This document shows, piece by piece, positions 8,031 through 16,427 of a stretch of 64,000 bases of DNA. Each line of letters begins with the position of its first letter. Position 1 is the first letter of the stretch. Location: positions 57,898 to 121,897 of the forward strand of contig CAMUKG010000007.1 of NCBI GenBank assembly GCA_947089425.1, read 5' to 3'. The translations under genes and the position numbers were made by a program. This DNA comes from an uncultured Clostridia bacterium. Its GTDB lineage: Bacteria; Bacillota; Clostridia; Christensenellales; Pumilibacteraceae. The notes below the pieces were generated by a model, which had not been told where the DNA came from, searched no databases, and was given only the letters and a program-made list of their open reading frames with translations.

Positions 8031-8059
8031 TTGCGAAATTTTCGTTATTGTGGTAGAAT
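8031..8059 (+). promoter_or_regulatory. Promoter of uvrB, leaderless geometry
   Basis: TTGCGA (8031-8036), 17-bp spacer, TAGAAT (8054-8059), then exactly 6 nt to the ATG at 8066. No ribosome binding site lies between. Confidence 0.7.
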
Positions 8060-8065
8060 ATAAGT

Positions 8066-10033
8066 ATGGATTTTAAGTTATGCGCGCCGTATGCTCCTAC
8101 GGGCGACCAACCCGAAGCAATCGACAAGCTTTGCGAAGGACTTCGCGACGGGCTTAGAAGTCAGGTGCTTTTGGGCGTTACGGGCAGCGGCAAAACCTAC
8201 ACGATGGCGAACGTTATAGCAAGAATGGGGCGACCCGCTCTTGTGCTCGCTCACAACAAAATTCTCGCGGCGCAACTTTGCAACGAGTTCCGCGAATTTT
8301 TTCCGCACAACAGAGTGGAATTTTTCGTGTCGTACTACGATTATTACCAACCCGAAGCGTATATCGCGTCTACCGACACATACATTGAAAAGGACATGCA
8401 GATAAACGACGAAATAGACAAGCTTCGCCATAGCGCCACTTGTTCGCTTTACGAGCGGCGCGACACTTTGGTGGTTGCGTCCGTTTCGTGCATATACGGA
8501 CTCGGAGCTCCCGAGCAATATTATAAGCTTGCGGTTTCGTTGCGTCCCGGCGACGCAATAGGGCGCGACGAACTTATTCGTCGTTTGGTGGAAATAAACT
8601 ACAAGCGCAACGACACTGCGGCTGAGCGCACGAATTTCAGAGTAAAAGGCGACACTGTGGACATTTTTATAGCGTCGTCGAGCGACCTCGGGGTGCGCGT
8701 GGAATTTTTCGGCGACGAAATAGAAAGCCTGAGCGAGTTCGAAATTGTGTCGGGGCGGGTGGTGAACCGATTGAAACACGCGGCTGTTTTTCCCGCAAGC
8801 CACTACGCGGTTGAGCAAGCCACGTTAAACCGCGCGCTTGCCGAAATTGAGCGCGACATGGAAGCGCAGGTTAAATTTTTCACCGATTCGGGCAAACTTA
8901 TAGAGGCGCAACGAATAGGGCAACGCGTGAAATACGACATGGAAATGATGCGTGAAATGGGATATTGCACGGGAATAGAGAACTATTCGCGCTATTTCGA
9001 CGGGCGTAGCGTTGGGCAACCGCCGTTTACTTTGCTCGATTATTTTCCTCGCGACTTTTTGTTGTTTGTTGACGAGAGCCACATGACGCTTCCGCAAGTT
9101 AGAGCAATGAATGCGGGCGACAGGAGCAGAAAGCAAAGCCTTGTGGACTACGGGTTCAGGCTTCCCGCCGCTTACGACAACCGTCCGCTCACGTTCGACG
9201 AGTTTAACGAGCGCATAGGGCAAACGGTTTATGTTTCGGCGACTCCCGCGCCTTACGAACGCGAAAAGGCGGGCGGATTTGCGGCGGAGCAAATTATTCG
9301 CCCCACAGGTCTTTTAGATCCCGAAATTACCGTGAAGCCAACCGAAGGGCAAATAGACGATTTGCTAACCGAAATAAAGCGCACGGTGGAAAAGGGCGGG
9401 AGAATTTTGGTGACGACGCTAACCAAGCGCATGGCGGAAAGCCTAACCGACTATCTTGCCGACCACAGCGTGCGGGTCAACTATCTGCATTCCGACATAG
9501 GCACTATGGAGCGCATACAGATTGTGAATTCGTTGCGAGCGGGTGATTTCGACGTGCTCGTGGGAATAAATCTTTTAAGAGAGGGGCTCGATATTCCCGA
9601 AGTTCAACTCGTGGCGATTCTCGACGCCGACAAAGAGGGGTTTTTGCGAAGCGAGTCGGCGCTCATTCAAACGGTGGGACGCGCGGCTCGAAACAGCGAA
9701 GGTCGGGTTATTATGTATGCCGACACGCGTACTGGCTCTATGGAGCGAGCAATAGGGGAAACCGAGCGGCGGCGACAAAAGCAAAAAGCTTACAACGAGC
9801 GTAACGGAATAATTCCCAAAACCATAGTGAAACCCATTACCAACACTTTGGAGATATCGCAAAAAGAAGAGGAGAAAATAGACGAGGACGACATACCGCG
9901 CCAAATCGACAAGCTTCGAAGCTTGATGAGCGTCGCGTCGTCGTCGCTTGACTTCGAAACCGCTATTCGTTTGCGCGACCGAATAACCGAGCTGAGAAGA
10001 CTGCAAGGCAACATAAAGCGGGCGAAAAAGTAA
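8066..10033 (+). CDS. uvrB: Excinuclease ABC subunit UvrB
   Basis: 655 residues, full family length. UvrB is the damage-verification helicase of nucleotide excision repair; it receives DNA from UvrA and then recruits UvrC. Visible features are Walker [11 protein letters not shown] (about 38-47), the beta-hairpin that clamps DNA ([11 protein letters not shown], about 92-102), Walker B FVDESHMT (about 335-342) and motif VI with GRAARN (about 545-550). The C-terminal UVR domain (about 620-650, IDKLRSLM ... [10 protein letters not shown]) binds UvrC. The start ATG is fixed by the promoter spacing. uvrA follows after a 337-bp gap that carries a repeat. The gene appears complete. Confidence 0.97.
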   Translation: MDFKLCAPYAPTGDQPEAIDKLCEGLRDGLRSQVLLGVTGSGKTYTMANVIARMGRPALVLAHNKILAAQLCNEFREFFPHNRVEFFVSYYDYYQPEAYIASTDTYIEKDMQINDEIDKLRHSATCSLYERRDTLVVASVSCIYGLGAPEQYYKLAVSLRPGDAIGRDELIRRLVEINYKRNDTAAERTNFRVKGDTVDIFIASSSDLGVRVEFFGDEIESLSEFEIVSGRVVNRLKHAAVFPASHYAVEQATLNRALAEIERDMEAQVKFFTDSGKLIEAQRIGQRVKYDMEMMREMGYCTGIENYSRYFDGRSVGQPPFTLLDYFPRDFLLFVDESHMTLPQVRAMNAGDRSRKQSLVDYGFRLPAAYDNRPLTFDEFNERIGQTVYVSATPAPYEREKAGGFAAEQIIRPTGLLDPEITVKPTEGQIDDLLTEIKRTVEKGGRILVTTLTKRMAESLTDYLADHSVRVNYLHSDIGTMERIQIVNSLRAGDFDVLVGINLLREGLDIPEVQLVAILDADKEGFLRSESALIQTVGRAARNSEGRVIMYADTRTGSMERAIGETERRRQKQKAYNERNGIIPKTIVKPITNTLEISQKEEEKIDEDDIPRQIDKLRSLMSVASSSLDFETAIRLRDRITELRRLQGNIKRAKK

Positions 10034-10255
10034 TGTTGCCCTCTTGCGGCAACGGGTCGCTTTTTGACATATTGAAAGTTGATTGCCCTCTACGAACGCC
10101 AGCCTTTTGGTCGCAAAAGGCTTAGGCGAAAACGACAAAAGGGCGGGACACTTTCGGCTGTGTCCCTTCCTTTTTGAAACCCTACCCCGCAACGACAAGG
10201 GGTTGCACCCCTTGACTGCTTTTTTGCAAGGCTTTTTGTGACCAAAAAGCCGTCC
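10034..10255 (+). repeat. Hairpin-rich dispersed repeat B, copy 1
   Basis: It begins at the uvrB stop. Hairpins in order: GTTGCC/GGCAAC followed by CTTTTT, terminator-like for uvrB (10034-10060); AGCCTTTT/AAAAGGCT (10101-10122); GGGACAC/GTGTCCC (10145-10166); CAAGGGG/CCCCTTG (10196-10214); GGCTTTTT/AAAAAGCC (10230-10251). Copies 2 and 3 lie in the opposite orientation at 32222-32370 and 36085-36312. The rest of the gap to uvrA has one small stem (GTTGC/GCAAC near 10336-10353). Confidence 0.75.
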
Positions 10256-10370
10256 CGCTTTTACAAATAAAGCTACATTAGAAGTAAAGCGGCGGTTGCC
10301 CGCAAAGTTACATTGGTATAAAGAAAAAAGCGAATAGTTGCTACAAGAGGCAACAAAAAAGGAACCACAA

Positions 10371-13193
10371 ATGGAAAATATAGTAATTAAAGGCGCTAAT
10401 GAAAATAACTTAAAGAACGTTGACATAACTTTGCCGCGAAACAAGCTAATCGTGTTCACGGGATTGAGCGGAAGCGGCAAAACAAGTTTGGCGTTCGACA
10501 CGATATTTGCGGAAGGACAGCGGCGATACGTCGAGTCGCTGAGCAGCTATGCGCGTCAGTTCTTGGGGCAAATGGACAAACCCGACGTGGAGAGCATCGA
10601 CGGGCTTAGTCCCGCAATATCAATCGACCAAAAGACGACGGCGCGAAACCCGCGTTCCACAGTGGGCACCGTCACCGAGATATACGACTATTTGCGCCTT
10701 TTATACGCCCGTTTGGGGGAGGCGCATTGCCCTAAGTGCGGCAAAAAAATAGAACAGCAATCAATCGACCAAATAGCCGACGCGATACTCGCTTATCCCG
10801 ACGGTAGCAAAATTTTGTTGCTTGCTCCCACCGTTCGCGGGCGAAAAGGCGAATTCGGCAAACTGTTCGAAAGCTACCGCAAGCAGGGTTTTTCCCGCGT
10901 TTGGGTTGACGGAAATACGTATACGCTCGACGAAGAAATTCCGCTCGATAAGCAAGTTAAGCACAATGTGAGCGTTGTGGTAGACCGCCTTGTGATTAAA
11001 GAGGGAATAAACAAACGCCTCACCGACAGTTTGGAAACCGCTTTAAAACTTGCCGAAGGAACGGTTGTGGTTGAGTGCGACGGCGAGCAAAGGCTGTTCA
11101 ACACAAAATACGCTTGCACAGATTGCGGCATATCGCTTGCTGAAATCGAGCCGCGCCTTTTTTCGTTCAACAGCCCGTTCGGAGCTTGTCCCGAGTGTTT
11201 GGGACTCGGCTACAAGCAGGCAATCGACCCCGAACTTATTTACGGCGACGGAAGCAAAAGTTTGCGCGAGGGCGCTCTTACCATAACGGGGTGGAACTTC
11301 GACAGCGGCGCTCAAACGCAGCTTTATTTCGAGGGGCTAAGTAAGCGCTATGGGTTTTCGCTCGACGTGCCGTTTAAGGATTTGCCCGACAATATCAAAA
11401 ACATACTGTTGTACGGCAACGGCGGCGAGAAAATCGAAATGCAGTATAATTCGTACAACTTCAAAGGAAGTTTTAACACTTCGTTCGAGGGAATCGTAAC
11501 GAATCTTGAAAGACGCTATCGCGACACGACTTCCGACTACGTTAAGAGCGACATAGAACGATACATGCGCACCAGGCCTTGCGACGCGTGCGGCGGCAGA
11601 CGTTTGAAAAAAGAGGCGCTCGCCGTTACGCTCTTCGGCAAAAACATAGAGGAAATCGCGCGGCTGAGCATTGTGGATTTGCTTGCGTTTATCGACACTT
11701 TCAAATTCACGCAAAGTCAAGACATTATAGCGAAACCGTTGCTTAAAGAAATTCGCGCCCGTCTCGGCTTTTTGAAAGACGTGGGGCTCGGTTACCTCAC
11801 GCTTTCTCGCGGAGCGGCTACGCTTTCGGGCGGCGAGGCACAGCGAATTCGCCTTGCCACGCAAATAGGCTCGGGACTTCAAGGAGTGCTTTACATTCTC
11901 GACGAGCCGAGCATAGGACTTCACCAGCGCGACAACGAAAAACTTTTGGGCACGCTCACGAAATTGCGCGATTTGGGCAACACTCTCATCGTTGTGGAGC
12001 ACGACGAGGAAACCATTCGCGCCGCCGACTACGTTGTGGACGTGGGACCGGGAGCGGGAGTGCACGGGGGCGAGATTGTGGCGGCGGGAAGCATACCCGA
12101 AATTATAGCGTCGCCGCGTTCGGTTACGGGCAAATTTTTGAGCGGAGAGCGCAAAATACTCGTGCCGAGCGAGCGTAGAATAGCTACCGACAAATTCATA
12201 ACTCTTCACGATTGCAAGCAAAACAATTTAAAAGGCGTGAACGTGAGTTTTCCGCTCGGGCTGATAACCGCCGTAACGGGAGTTTCGGGAAGCGGGAAAT
12301 CGAGCCTTGTGAATCAAATACTTTATCCCGCCGCCGCCAACGCCGTAATGGGCAGCAGGCTTACGGTGGGCGCGCACAAAAAAATAGATGGCTTGGAGCA
12401 TATCGACAAAGTTATTTGCATAGACCAAAGCCCGATAGGGCGCACGCCGCGAAGCAATCCCGCGACGTACACGGGAGTTTTCGGAGCTATTCGCGAGCTG
12501 TTCGCCAAAACGCCCGACGCGCAGGAGCGCGGCTATAAAGCGGGAAGATTTTCGTTCAACGTGAAGGGCGGCAGGTGCGAGAGTTGTAGCGGCGACGGCA
12601 TAATAAGGGTGGAAATGAACTTTTTGCCCGACGTTTACGTGCCGTGCGAAGTGTGCGGCGGCGCGCGATACAACCGCGAAACTCTTACCGTGAAATATAA
12701 AGGGAAGAGTATTGCCGACGTTCTCGACATGACAATCGAAGAGGCATATGCGTTTTTCGAGAACGTGCCGCAAATAGCGAACAAAATACGCACGCTTTAT
12801 GAGGTGGGACTCGGCTACATTAAAATGGGACAGCCCGCAACCACTCTTTCGGGCGGCGAGGCTCAACGCGTGAAATTAGCCACCGAGCTCAGCCGTAGGT
12901 CAACTTCGAAAACGCTGTATATACTCGACGAACCCACAACGGGTTTGCACGTTGCCGACGTTGAAAAGCTAATTACCATTCTCGACCGTTTGGCGAAAGG
13001 CGGGAATACCGTAGTGGTTATAGAGCACAACCTCGACGTAATTAAAACTGCCGATTATATAGTGGACTTGGGGCCCGAAGGCGGCGACATGGGCGGCAAA
13101 ATCGTGGCGGCGGGCACTCCCGAAGAAGTGGCGAATAATGACGCGAGCGTCACGGGCAAATTTCTAAAACCGTTGCTCGAAAGAGGGTATTAA
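10371..13193 (+). CDS. uvrA: Excinuclease ABC subunit UvrA
   Basis: 940 residues from the ATG at 10371. This ATG was chosen because AGGAA lies about 7 nt upstream and the family begins MxxIxIKGA; an upstream in-frame start at 10338 adds an unconserved stretch. UvrA is the dimeric ABC-type damage sensor of nucleotide excision repair. It has two ATPase modules: Walker [11 protein letters not shown] (about 31-40) with the signature [12 protein letters not shown] (about 486-497), and [10 protein letters not shown] (about 640-649) with [12 protein letters not shown] (about 827-838). The zinc modules are visible as CPKCGKK, Cx[17 protein letters not shown] and [16 protein letters not shown]. It is complete and in the usual uvrB-uvrA order, but separated from uvrB by repeat B. 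Confidence 0.97.
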   Translation: MENIVIKGANENNLKNVDITLPRNKLIVFTGLSGSGKTSLAFDTIFAEGQRRYVESLSSYARQFLGQMDKPDVESIDGLSPAISIDQKTTARNPRSTVGTVTEIYDYLRLLYARLGEAHCPKCGKKIEQQSIDQIADAILAYPDGSKILLLAPTVRGRKGEFGKLFESYRKQGFSRVWVDGNTYTLDEEIPLDKQVKHNVSVVVDRLVIKEGINKRLTDSLETALKLAEGTVVVECDGEQRLFNTKYACTDCGISLAEIEPRLFSFNSPFGACPECLGLGYKQAIDPELIYGDGSKSLREGALTITGWNFDSGAQTQLYFEGLSKRYGFSLDVPFKDLPDNIKNILLYGNGGEKIEMQYNSYNFKGSFNTSFEGIVTNLERRYRDTTSDYVKSDIERYMRTRPCDACGGRRLKKEALAVTLFGKNIEEIARLSIVDLLAFIDTFKFTQSQDIIAKPLLKEIRARLGFLKDVGLGYLTLSRGAATLSGGEAQRIRLATQIGSGLQGVLYILDEPSIGLHQRDNEKLLGTLTKLRDLGNTLIVVEHDEETIRAADYVVDVGPGAGVHGGEIVAAGSIPEIIASPRSVTGKFLSGERKILVPSERRIATDKFITLHDCKQNNLKGVNVSFPLGLITAVTGVSGSGKSSLVNQILYPAAANAVMGSRLTVGAHKKIDGLEHIDKVICIDQSPIGRTPRSNPATYTGVFGAIRELFAKTPDAQERGYKAGRFSFNVKGGRCESCSGDGIIRVEMNFLPDVYVPCEVCGGARYNRETLTVKYKGKSIADVLDMTIEEAYAFFENVPQIANKIRTLYEVGLGYIKMGQPATTLSGGEAQRVKLATELSRRSTSKTLYILDEPTTGLHVADVEKLITILDRLAKGGNTVVVIEHNLDVIKTADYIVDLGPEGGDMGGKIVAAGTPEEVANNDASVTGKFLKPLLERGY

Positions 13194-13266
13194 AGCGAAT
13201 TCGACCGTATTCGACTAATATTAGCGATTGCAAATTGTATTTTAACCTAACTTTAATAGTAATGCG

Positions 13267-13295
13267 TTGACAATATTTTGCATAAATGTCATAAT
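13267..13295 (+). promoter_or_regulatory. Promoter of the GT4 glycosyltransferase
   Basis: TTGACA (13267-13272), 17-bp spacer, CATAAT (13290-13295). The palindrome at 13297-13322 covers the predicted start of transcription. Confidence 0.6.
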
Positions 13296-13296
13296 A

Positions 13297-13322
13297 TAAG
13301 CGGAGTATAAATGCTCTGCTTA
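13297..13322. repeat. 26-bp palindrome made of two ends of mobile element A
   Basis: TAAGCGGAGTATA followed directly by AATGCTCTGCTTA: the left and right tips of element A joined with no interior. It is bounded by TA at both ends like the full copies. It could be an internally deleted element or an operator, because it covers the +1 region of a promoter. Confidence 0.65.
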
Positions 13323-13415
13323 ACGATGAAAACTTGTTTTGAATTAATCAGTGAACGGAATAAAGACGTTTGCTTTCCGTTTTAACTAAAATGCTGGAGT
13401 TACGATAAATTTAAT

Positions 13416-14717
13416 ATGGTTATAACTTTTGTGATGGACCAATTCGGCGAAACGAGTAACGGTACCACGATTACGGCAATGCGATTTGCCGATATGCTCA
13501 GAAAAAAAGGTCACGAGGTGCGGGTTCTCACCACCTCTAAGGTGGAGGGGGACGGTATATATATTTTGCCCGAATACCGTATTCCCGTGTTTCAGTCTAT
13601 TGTGGATAAACAGGGCATGAAGTTCGCCGAGCCCGACGAGGAAATAATAACGAAAGCAATCGAGGGGAGCGACGTTGTGCACATGCTTATGCCGTTTTGG
13701 GTACAAAACGCGGCGGCGGCGATTGCCGAGAAAATGCACATAGCAACTACGGCGGCCTTTCACATTCAGCCGCAAAATATGACTTATTCGATTCATATGG
13801 GCAAATTTCCGGGCGCGAATAAATTGATTTACACGTTTTTCCGCCGCAAATTTTATAGAAAATTCAATCACATACATTGCCCGAGCCAAATGATGAAAAA
13901 TCTGCTCATTAAAAATAAATATCGCGGCAATATTTATGCAATAAGCAACGGAGTGAGCGAAGACTTTAAGCCCAAACAGGTGGAACGCCCCGAGAAGTAT
14001 AAAGACAAATACGTTATTCTAATGATAGGGCGTTACAGCGCGGAAAAGAGACAAGACCTTATAATTAAGGCAATAGGAACGAGCAAATACAACGAAAAAA
14101 TTCAACTCGTGCTCGCGGGGAAAGGCCCCACCGAGAAAAAACTCAAAAAGTTGGGCGATAAATATCTGAAAAATCCCGTTGATTTTACTTTCTTGCCAAA
14201 AGACGAGCTCATAAACCTTATAAACTCGTGCGATTTATACGTTCATTCGTCCGACGCCGAAAGCGAAGCCATTTCTTGCATGGAAGCGTTCACTTGCGGG
14301 TTGGTGCCGGTTATTTCGGATAGCAAAATATGCGCCACAAAGCAATTCGCGCTCACCGAACATAATTTGTTCAGCAAAGGTAAATATAAATCGTTGCGAG
14401 AGAAAATAGAGTGGTTTATAGAGCACCCCGAAGAAAAGGAAAAACTTTCGGGCGAATATACGGAGTATGCCAAGCAATTTGCAATCGAAGCTTGCGTCGA
14501 TAGGCTTGTGGATGTTTTCAAAGCGGCGATAGAAGAAAACAAAGAGCGTTGGGCAAACGCGGAGCTTGAAAAAGAATATCTTGCCAAGCTTTCGCCCGCC
14601 GAGCAAAAGGCGTATTATTCGGGAAAGAAAAAATACGTTCGCGATTGCCGCAAACGTAAAGCGGGCGATTTTACCGACGGTTATATTAAGCTTGCCACAA
14701 CAGCCGCCGCACGGTAA
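13416..14717 (+). CDS. GT4-family glycosyltransferase (lipid glycosyltransferase-like)
   Basis: 433 residues. A retaining GT-B enzyme that would move a sugar from a nucleotide sugar to a lipid or glycan acceptor at the inner face of the membrane. The N-terminal domain has the acceptor-side loop FGETSNGTTITAMRFADML (about 7-25). The C-terminal domain has VILMIGRYSAEKRQDLIIKA (about 199-218), LAGKGPTEKKL, and the nucleotide-sugar EX7E-type block ESEAISCMEAFTCG (about 288-301). It resembles the diacylglycerol glucosyltransferase group. A basic tail of about 50 residues (KKKYVRDCRKRKAG) follows the catalytic core. The ribosome binding site is weak. The acceptor cannot be told from sequence. Confidence 0.85.
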   Translation: MVITFVMDQFGETSNGTTITAMRFADMLRKKGHEVRVLTTSKVEGDGIYILPEYRIPVFQSIVDKQGMKFAEPDEEIITKAIEGSDVVHMLMPFWVQNAAAAIAEKMHIATTAAFHIQPQNMTYSIHMGKFPGANKLIYTFFRRKFYRKFNHIHCPSQMMKNLLIKNKYRGNIYAISNGVSEDFKPKQVERPEKYKDKYVILMIGRYSAEKRQDLIIKAIGTSKYNEKIQLVLAGKGPTEKKLKKLGDKYLKNPVDFTFLPKDELINLINSCDLYVHSSDAESEAISCMEAFTCGLVPVISDSKICATKQFALTEHNLFSKGKYKSLREKIEWFIEHPEEKEKLSGEYTEYAKQFAIEACVDRLVDVFKAAIEENKERWANAELEKEYLAKLSPAEQKAYYSGKKKYVRDCRKRKAGDFTDGYIKLATTAAAR

Positions 14718-14728
14718 TTAAAAATTAG

Positions 14729-14757
14729 AAAACGGCTTCCGTTATCGGTCGCCGTTT
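14729..14757. terminator. Terminator between convergent genes
   Basis: Stem AAAACGGC/GCCGTTTT between the glycosyltransferase and the minus-strand membrane protein gene. Confidence 0.6.
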
Positions 14758-14763
14758 TGTGGT

Positions 14764-15441
14764 TTAATGCTTTTTTCGGAACAGCATTTCGCCGAGAGAG
14801 CCGAAACGTTTGCCGCGAACGTGCAAATAAATCATGTTGAAAATAAAATCGCCGGCAATTAATACGAACAGCGCTATCGATAGCGGCGCGAGCACCGCCG
14901 TGCGAACTTTTGCGAGAACGTTTTGCATAGGGTGCCACACAAGCCCCATAGCCGATACCGCGAGTATTCCCCATAGTAGCGAGTACCTAAGGCTGACGTA
15001 GCCGTTTATGGTGTCGTCGTAGCGGCGGTAGCTCCACAGCCTCACTCCGAAACGACGGTCGAAAAACAGACCCGTGAAGTATTCTGCGACAGATGCAAGC
15101 AGTGCGGCGAGCGTGGCATAAGCAATTAGGCATATAACTATTGCCGCGATTTTGCCAGCTTTGCTTTGAGGGCGGGCGCAAATCTTGCCCCACAGTCCCG
15201 TTTGAGGAGTTCTTAAAACGAAATATACCCCGAGCATTCCCAGTCCGTAAAGAGGGCAGAAAGGGAGCGTGAGAAGCCCTCTGTCGCAAAATTCGCCGCG
15301 CGCGAACAGAAACATGACTGTTTCGCATACCCACCCGGCAAATGAAAATAGGGCGGTTAATATAGTGAGAATGAATATTTTTCGAAGCGTAGACTGCTCG
15401 GAATATTCGGCTTTCTCGCTTTTTGTACGCGTTATATCCAT
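14764..15441 (-). CDS. Putative ABC-transporter type IV membrane protein (PF06541 family)
   Basis: 225 residues with five or six hydrophobic segments. It matches the pattern of the PF06541 (CmpB-like) family: FSFAGWVCETVMFLFARGEFCDRGLLTLPFCPLYGLG near the start (the WxxE ... NRGxLxGPxCPxYG block) and LWSYRRYDDTINGYVSLRYSLLWG in the middle, the usual W(D)Y ... NG.I.L..S..WG block. The family's function is not established despite its name. There is no ribosome binding site; CATACT lies at 15448-15453, 6 nt before the ATG, so it may be leaderless. It stands alone, divergent from the SdpI-like gene. Confidence 0.75.
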   Translation of the reverse strand: MDITRTKSEKAEYSEQSTLRKIFILTILTALFSFAGWVCETVMFLFARGEFCDRGLLTLPFCPLYGLGMLGVYFVLRTPQTGLWGKICARPQSKAGKIAAIVICLIAYATLAALLASVAEYFTGLFFDRRFGVRLWSYRRYDDTINGYVSLRYSLLWGILAVSAMGLVWHPMQNVLAKVRTAVLAPLSIALFVLIAGDFIFNMIYLHVRGKRFGSLGEMLFRKKH

Positions 15442-15477
15442 AAGCGTAGTATGCGCGCCGTATATTCGTATTATGTG

Positions 15478-15506
15478 TTGACTTTTTATGTACTTTCGGG
15501 TATAAT
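15478..15506 (+). promoter_or_regulatory. Sigma-A promoter of the SdpI-like gene
   Basis: TTGACT (15478-15483), 17-bp spacer, TATAAT (15501-15506). The leader is about 46 nt to the ATG at 15559. Confidence 0.8.
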
Positions 15507-15558
15507 AGTTAGGTATACGTACGATAAACGCAACGCGTTATTTTTAAGGAAGAGAGCG

Positions 15559-16269
15559 ATGACGAACAAGGAAAGGTGGCTGTCGGCAGCCGCGCTGTTA
15601 ATATCGATACTACCGTTTATTTTGGTGGCGGGTTCTATTCAGTTGTTGCCGAACAGTATAATTCTACCAAATATCGTTTTAACCGAAGAAGCGATTAAAT
15701 TACCTAAATATCAATATTTAACGCTCGGCTTTTTCGGATTCGTGCCCGTTGCGCTTGTTGCCGTTGCAAGGTTTTTGCGTCAACGCAAACTCGTTGAGCG
15801 CAATTTTATGTGGATGATAATAGCGTCTTTCGTGCTCGGTTTCGTTTTTTTGAGCGTGACGGTGTACGGAATGATAGATAACATTATAAAAAACGATATC
15901 GATTTATTGAAGAAGTTTGATTTTTTCGGAGCTTCGGCAGTGGTGGCGTCGTTGGCGGGCGGAATGCTTGCAAACTTTTTCCCGCAACTGAGGCGAAACG
16001 ACGTGCTCGGACTCAAAAACAAATACACAATGAACGACAACCGCGTTTGGGTTAAGGTGCACTATGCGGCGGCTGACGTTTACATGAGCGTGCTTTACGC
16101 TTTTGCCGTGTTTACGAGTGCTTTAAGCATTTGGCTTGATTTCCGCTTGGGTTGGCTTCATCTTGTTTTATGGGTGGCGGTAATATCGGGGCTCATAGTA
16201 TGGGGACGGTTATATTCCCGCAGGCAGTGGCGAAAGCTAAACCGCAATGCGGAAAAACAAGTTTTATAA
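15559..16269 (+). CDS. SdpI-like integral membrane protein
   Basis: 236 residues from the ATG at 15559, which has GGAAGAGAG upstream; the longer open frame back to 15451 runs through the promoter. Six hydrophobic segments are visible. The loop LRRNDVLGLKNKYTMNDNRVW followed by VKVHY (about 150-175) matches the SdpI/YhfL pattern (RRN..GIR..WTL...VW.KTH). SdpI of Bacillus gives immunity to the SdpC toxin; most relatives have unknown roles. There is no toxin gene beside it here, so an immunity role is not supported by context. Confidence 0.7.
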   Translation: MTNKERWLSAAALLISILPFILVAGSIQLLPNSIILPNIVLTEEAIKLPKYQYLTLGFFGFVPVALVAVARFLRQRKLVERNFMWMIIASFVLGFVFLSVTVYGMIDNIIKNDIDLLKKFDFFGASAVVASLAGGMLANFFPQLRRNDVLGLKNKYTMNDNRVWVKVHYAAADVYMSVLYAFAVFTSALSIWLDFRLGWLHLVLWVAVISGLIVWGRLYSRRQWRKLNRNAEKQVL

Positions 16270-16287
16270 CTATAATAAGTGAATAAA

Positions 16288-16330
16288 AAACTCCCGTACG
16301 GTTTTCATTCCTACGGGAGTTTTGCTTTTA
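16288..16330. terminator. Terminator between SdpI-like gene and giant gene
   Basis: An 11-bp perfect stem AAACTCCCGTA/TACGGGAGTTT followed by TTGCTTTTA; it can serve both converging genes. Confidence 0.85.
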
Positions 16331-16427
16331 TAATGAAGTATTTTTTAAAGCTTAAAGATTTTTTGAATTTTACAGTGAACACAGTAAGAAATTATTTTTT
16401 TTCGGCAGTCTTCGTTCGCTTTTGCGT

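Noticed and set aside
11337..12221. Open frame of 294 codons antisense to uvrA
   Set aside because: Same cause: uvrA is certain on the plus strand, and the product is rich in Arg, His and Val without any recognisable domain.
15559..16269. SdpI-type immunity gene of a toxin system
   Set aside because: No SdpC-like toxin or SdpR-like regulator lies next to it, so only the family resemblance is kept.
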